Shown: positions 6,427-7,139 of the stretch, piece after piece | Layout of the letters: every line of letters begins with the position of its first letter | Numbering within the stretch: position 1 is the stretch's first letter | Assembly: GCA_958447445.1 (NCBI GenBank) | Contig: CAUDAE010000099.1 | Location: forward strand, 1-7,139 | DNA: 7,139 nucleotides | Source of the DNA: an uncultured Collinsella sp. | GTDB taxonomy: Bacteria; Actinomycetota; Coriobacteriia; Coriobacteriales; Coriobacteriaceae | Direction: 5' to 3' | The notes under the pieces: model-generated | Database searches by the model: none | What the model was told of the DNA's origin: nothing | Seen by the model: the letters and a program-made list of their open reading frames with translations, nothing else | Made by a program: the position numbers and the translations under genes

Positions 6427-6456
6427 ATTGTACCCTCGTTTGCGAGCGGGAGTCAT
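6427..6456 (-). promoter_or_regulatory. Candidate sigma-A promoter for the mrp operon
   Basis: On the minus strand a -35-like ATGACT (6456-6451, 4 of 6 to TTGACA) is followed by an 18-base spacer and a -10 TACAAT (6432-6427, 5 of 6). Transcription would begin near 6420, giving a leader of about 50 bases before ATG 6371. It lies in the 145-base gap after the sulfatase-type gene. No obvious terminator for that gene was seen in the gap, so read-through may add to mrp transcription. Confidence 0.5.
6435..6446. repeat. 12-base dyad inside the mrp promoter spacer
   Basis: CTCG (6435-6438) and CGAG (6443-6446) form an inverted repeat around TTTG. Two outer G-C pairs are possible after one mismatch on each side. 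It falls wholly between the proposed -10 and -35, a position where a repressor could bind, but such short dyads arise by chance in GC-rich DNA. Confidence 0.3.
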
Positions 6457-6516
6457 TTACGATGCATTTGGGCCGAGCGTGCTTGCAATACGATGGGGCC
6501 AAGCGAATGGGCGGGC

Positions 6517-7139
6517 TTACTGAACTTTGCTGGCGAACTCGAGGTATTGCATGCGCTGCAGCTTGTCGATCGTCGAGGCGTATGGGCTGTCTTCAGATTC
6601 CAAGTCGTAGCGCAGCCCGTCGGCACCAAGGTAGCCGGCGACATTGATGGTGGGCACATCTGACCTTGTTGCAAGCAGAGCCTTTTGATAGTCGGGGAGC
6701 GGGGCGCCGCTCTTATTAAGGGTAATGGCTGCAATCTCGTTTGCCCCGACGGTGTCGTAGACGTTGAGCTCGGTATTGCCGGCGATTTCATAGTTAGCCC
6801 AGACAAAATATGTCGACTGATAGATACGGAAAGCGTGGCTTGCCGTATCTTCCTGAGGGTACAGCTCGTCGTTGAGAGTCGTTGCGGCGCTCGGCTGATG
6901 GTCGCCAAAAAAGACAAGGACAACCGGTCTGCCGATATTGCGGAGCTCGTTGATAAAGTACTCGAGGTCCCGGTCGGATGCGTTGATGCAGGTAAGATAG
7001 GTGTTGAGCGCGCTATTGGCACCCTCGCTGGCTCCCTCGACCCAATAGTTTGTCAGCTCCTCGGCGGGAACGGTGCCATAGTCGTAGCCGCCGTGATTTT
7101 GCATCGTGACGTCAAAGATGAACTGCGGGGCTTCGTCGG
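6517..7139 (-). CDS. LTA synthase-like sulfatase-fold phosphoglycerol transferase (C-terminal part)
   Basis: The gene enters from the right edge and ends with TAA at 6519-6517; 206 residues are visible and the N-terminus is missing. VTMQNHGGYDYG (visible 10-21) matches the 'T-M-Q-N-H-G-x-Y' segment of LtaS/MdoB-type enzymes, whose histidine contacts the phosphoglycerol group. VFFGDHQPSA (75-84) carries the Asp-His pair (79-80) that binds the catalytic divalent metal. STYFVWANYE and the closing LQRMQYLEFA also fit the family. These enzymes sit in the membrane by an N-terminal multi-helix domain and transfer glycerol-phosphate to wall or membrane glycolipid polymers outside the cell. The helices and the catalytic threonine would lie outside the window. 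The in-frame ATG at 7104 is internal to the motif and is not the start, because the frame stays open to the edge and upstream residues (APQFIFDVT) fit the family. The fold is secure; the exact substrate is uncertain. Confidence 0.88.
   Translation of the reverse strand, partial: DEAPQFIFDVTMQNHGGYDYGTVPAEELTNYWVEGASEGANSALNTYLTCINASDRDLEYFINELRNIGRPVVLVFFGDHQPSAATTLNDELYPQEDTASHAFRIYQSTYFVWANYEIAGNTELNVYDTVGANEIAAITLNKSGAPLPDYQKALLATRSDVPTINVAGYLGADGLRYDLESEDSPYASTIDKLQRMQYLEFASKVQ

Noticed and set aside
5541..6428. Longer mrp reading beginning at the ATG at 6428
   Set aside because: That ATG overlaps the proposed -10 element, the added 19 residues (MTLVSHRGAPAP...) are unlike the family, and the start at 6371 has a near-perfect AAAGGAG.
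6453..7022. A 189-codon minus-strand frame overlapping the LTA synthase-type gene
   Set aside because: It is an out-of-frame shadow; the in-frame product carries the QNHGG and GDHQP motifs and this one does not.

Overview
The window reads as chromosomal DNA from a GC-rich Gram-positive bacterium. Protein style, gene content and the strong AAGGAG-type ribosome binding sites suggest the class Coriobacteriia (Collinsella-like gut Actinomycetota). That assignment is from recognition, not from a search. There are six protein genes, two cut by the window edges. No tRNA, rRNA, CRISPR array, insertion sequence or phage gene was seen. All gaps between genes are under 150 bases.

Layout. Positions 2-190 (+) hold the end of a lytic transglycosylase. 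Next is uvrB (242-2482, +), the damage-recognition helicase subunit of nucleotide excision repair, which ends at a strong hairpin (2488-2519). From there on every gene is on the minus strand and converges on uvrB. Read in transcription order these are a sulfatase-fold, lipoteichoic-acid-synthase-like protein (7139-6517, N-terminus missing), an Mrp/NBP35-type Fe-S carrier ATPase (6371-5541), an HI0933/BaiN-type flavoprotein (5540-4269) and a second, unrelated FAD-dependent dehydrogenase of the COG2509 type (4188-2548).

How the genes fit together. The Mrp stop codon directly abuts the GTG start of the HI0933-type gene, so these two are almost certainly co-transcribed and translationally coupled. 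The COG2509 gene follows after 80 bases that contain a perfect TATAAT and a hairpin, so it may be partly independent. An Fe-S carrier with two uncharacterised flavoproteins suggests a redox or cofactor link, but this is inference. A good promoter candidate for the mrp unit lies at 6427-6456. It makes the short-leader start at 6371 more likely than the longer upstream reading.

No clearly new multi-gene system (defence, mobile or biosynthetic) is visible. The observations most worth a second look are the flavoprotein/Mrp linkage, the altered middle region of the HI0933-type protein, and the promoter-plus-hairpin arrangement before the COG2509 gene.
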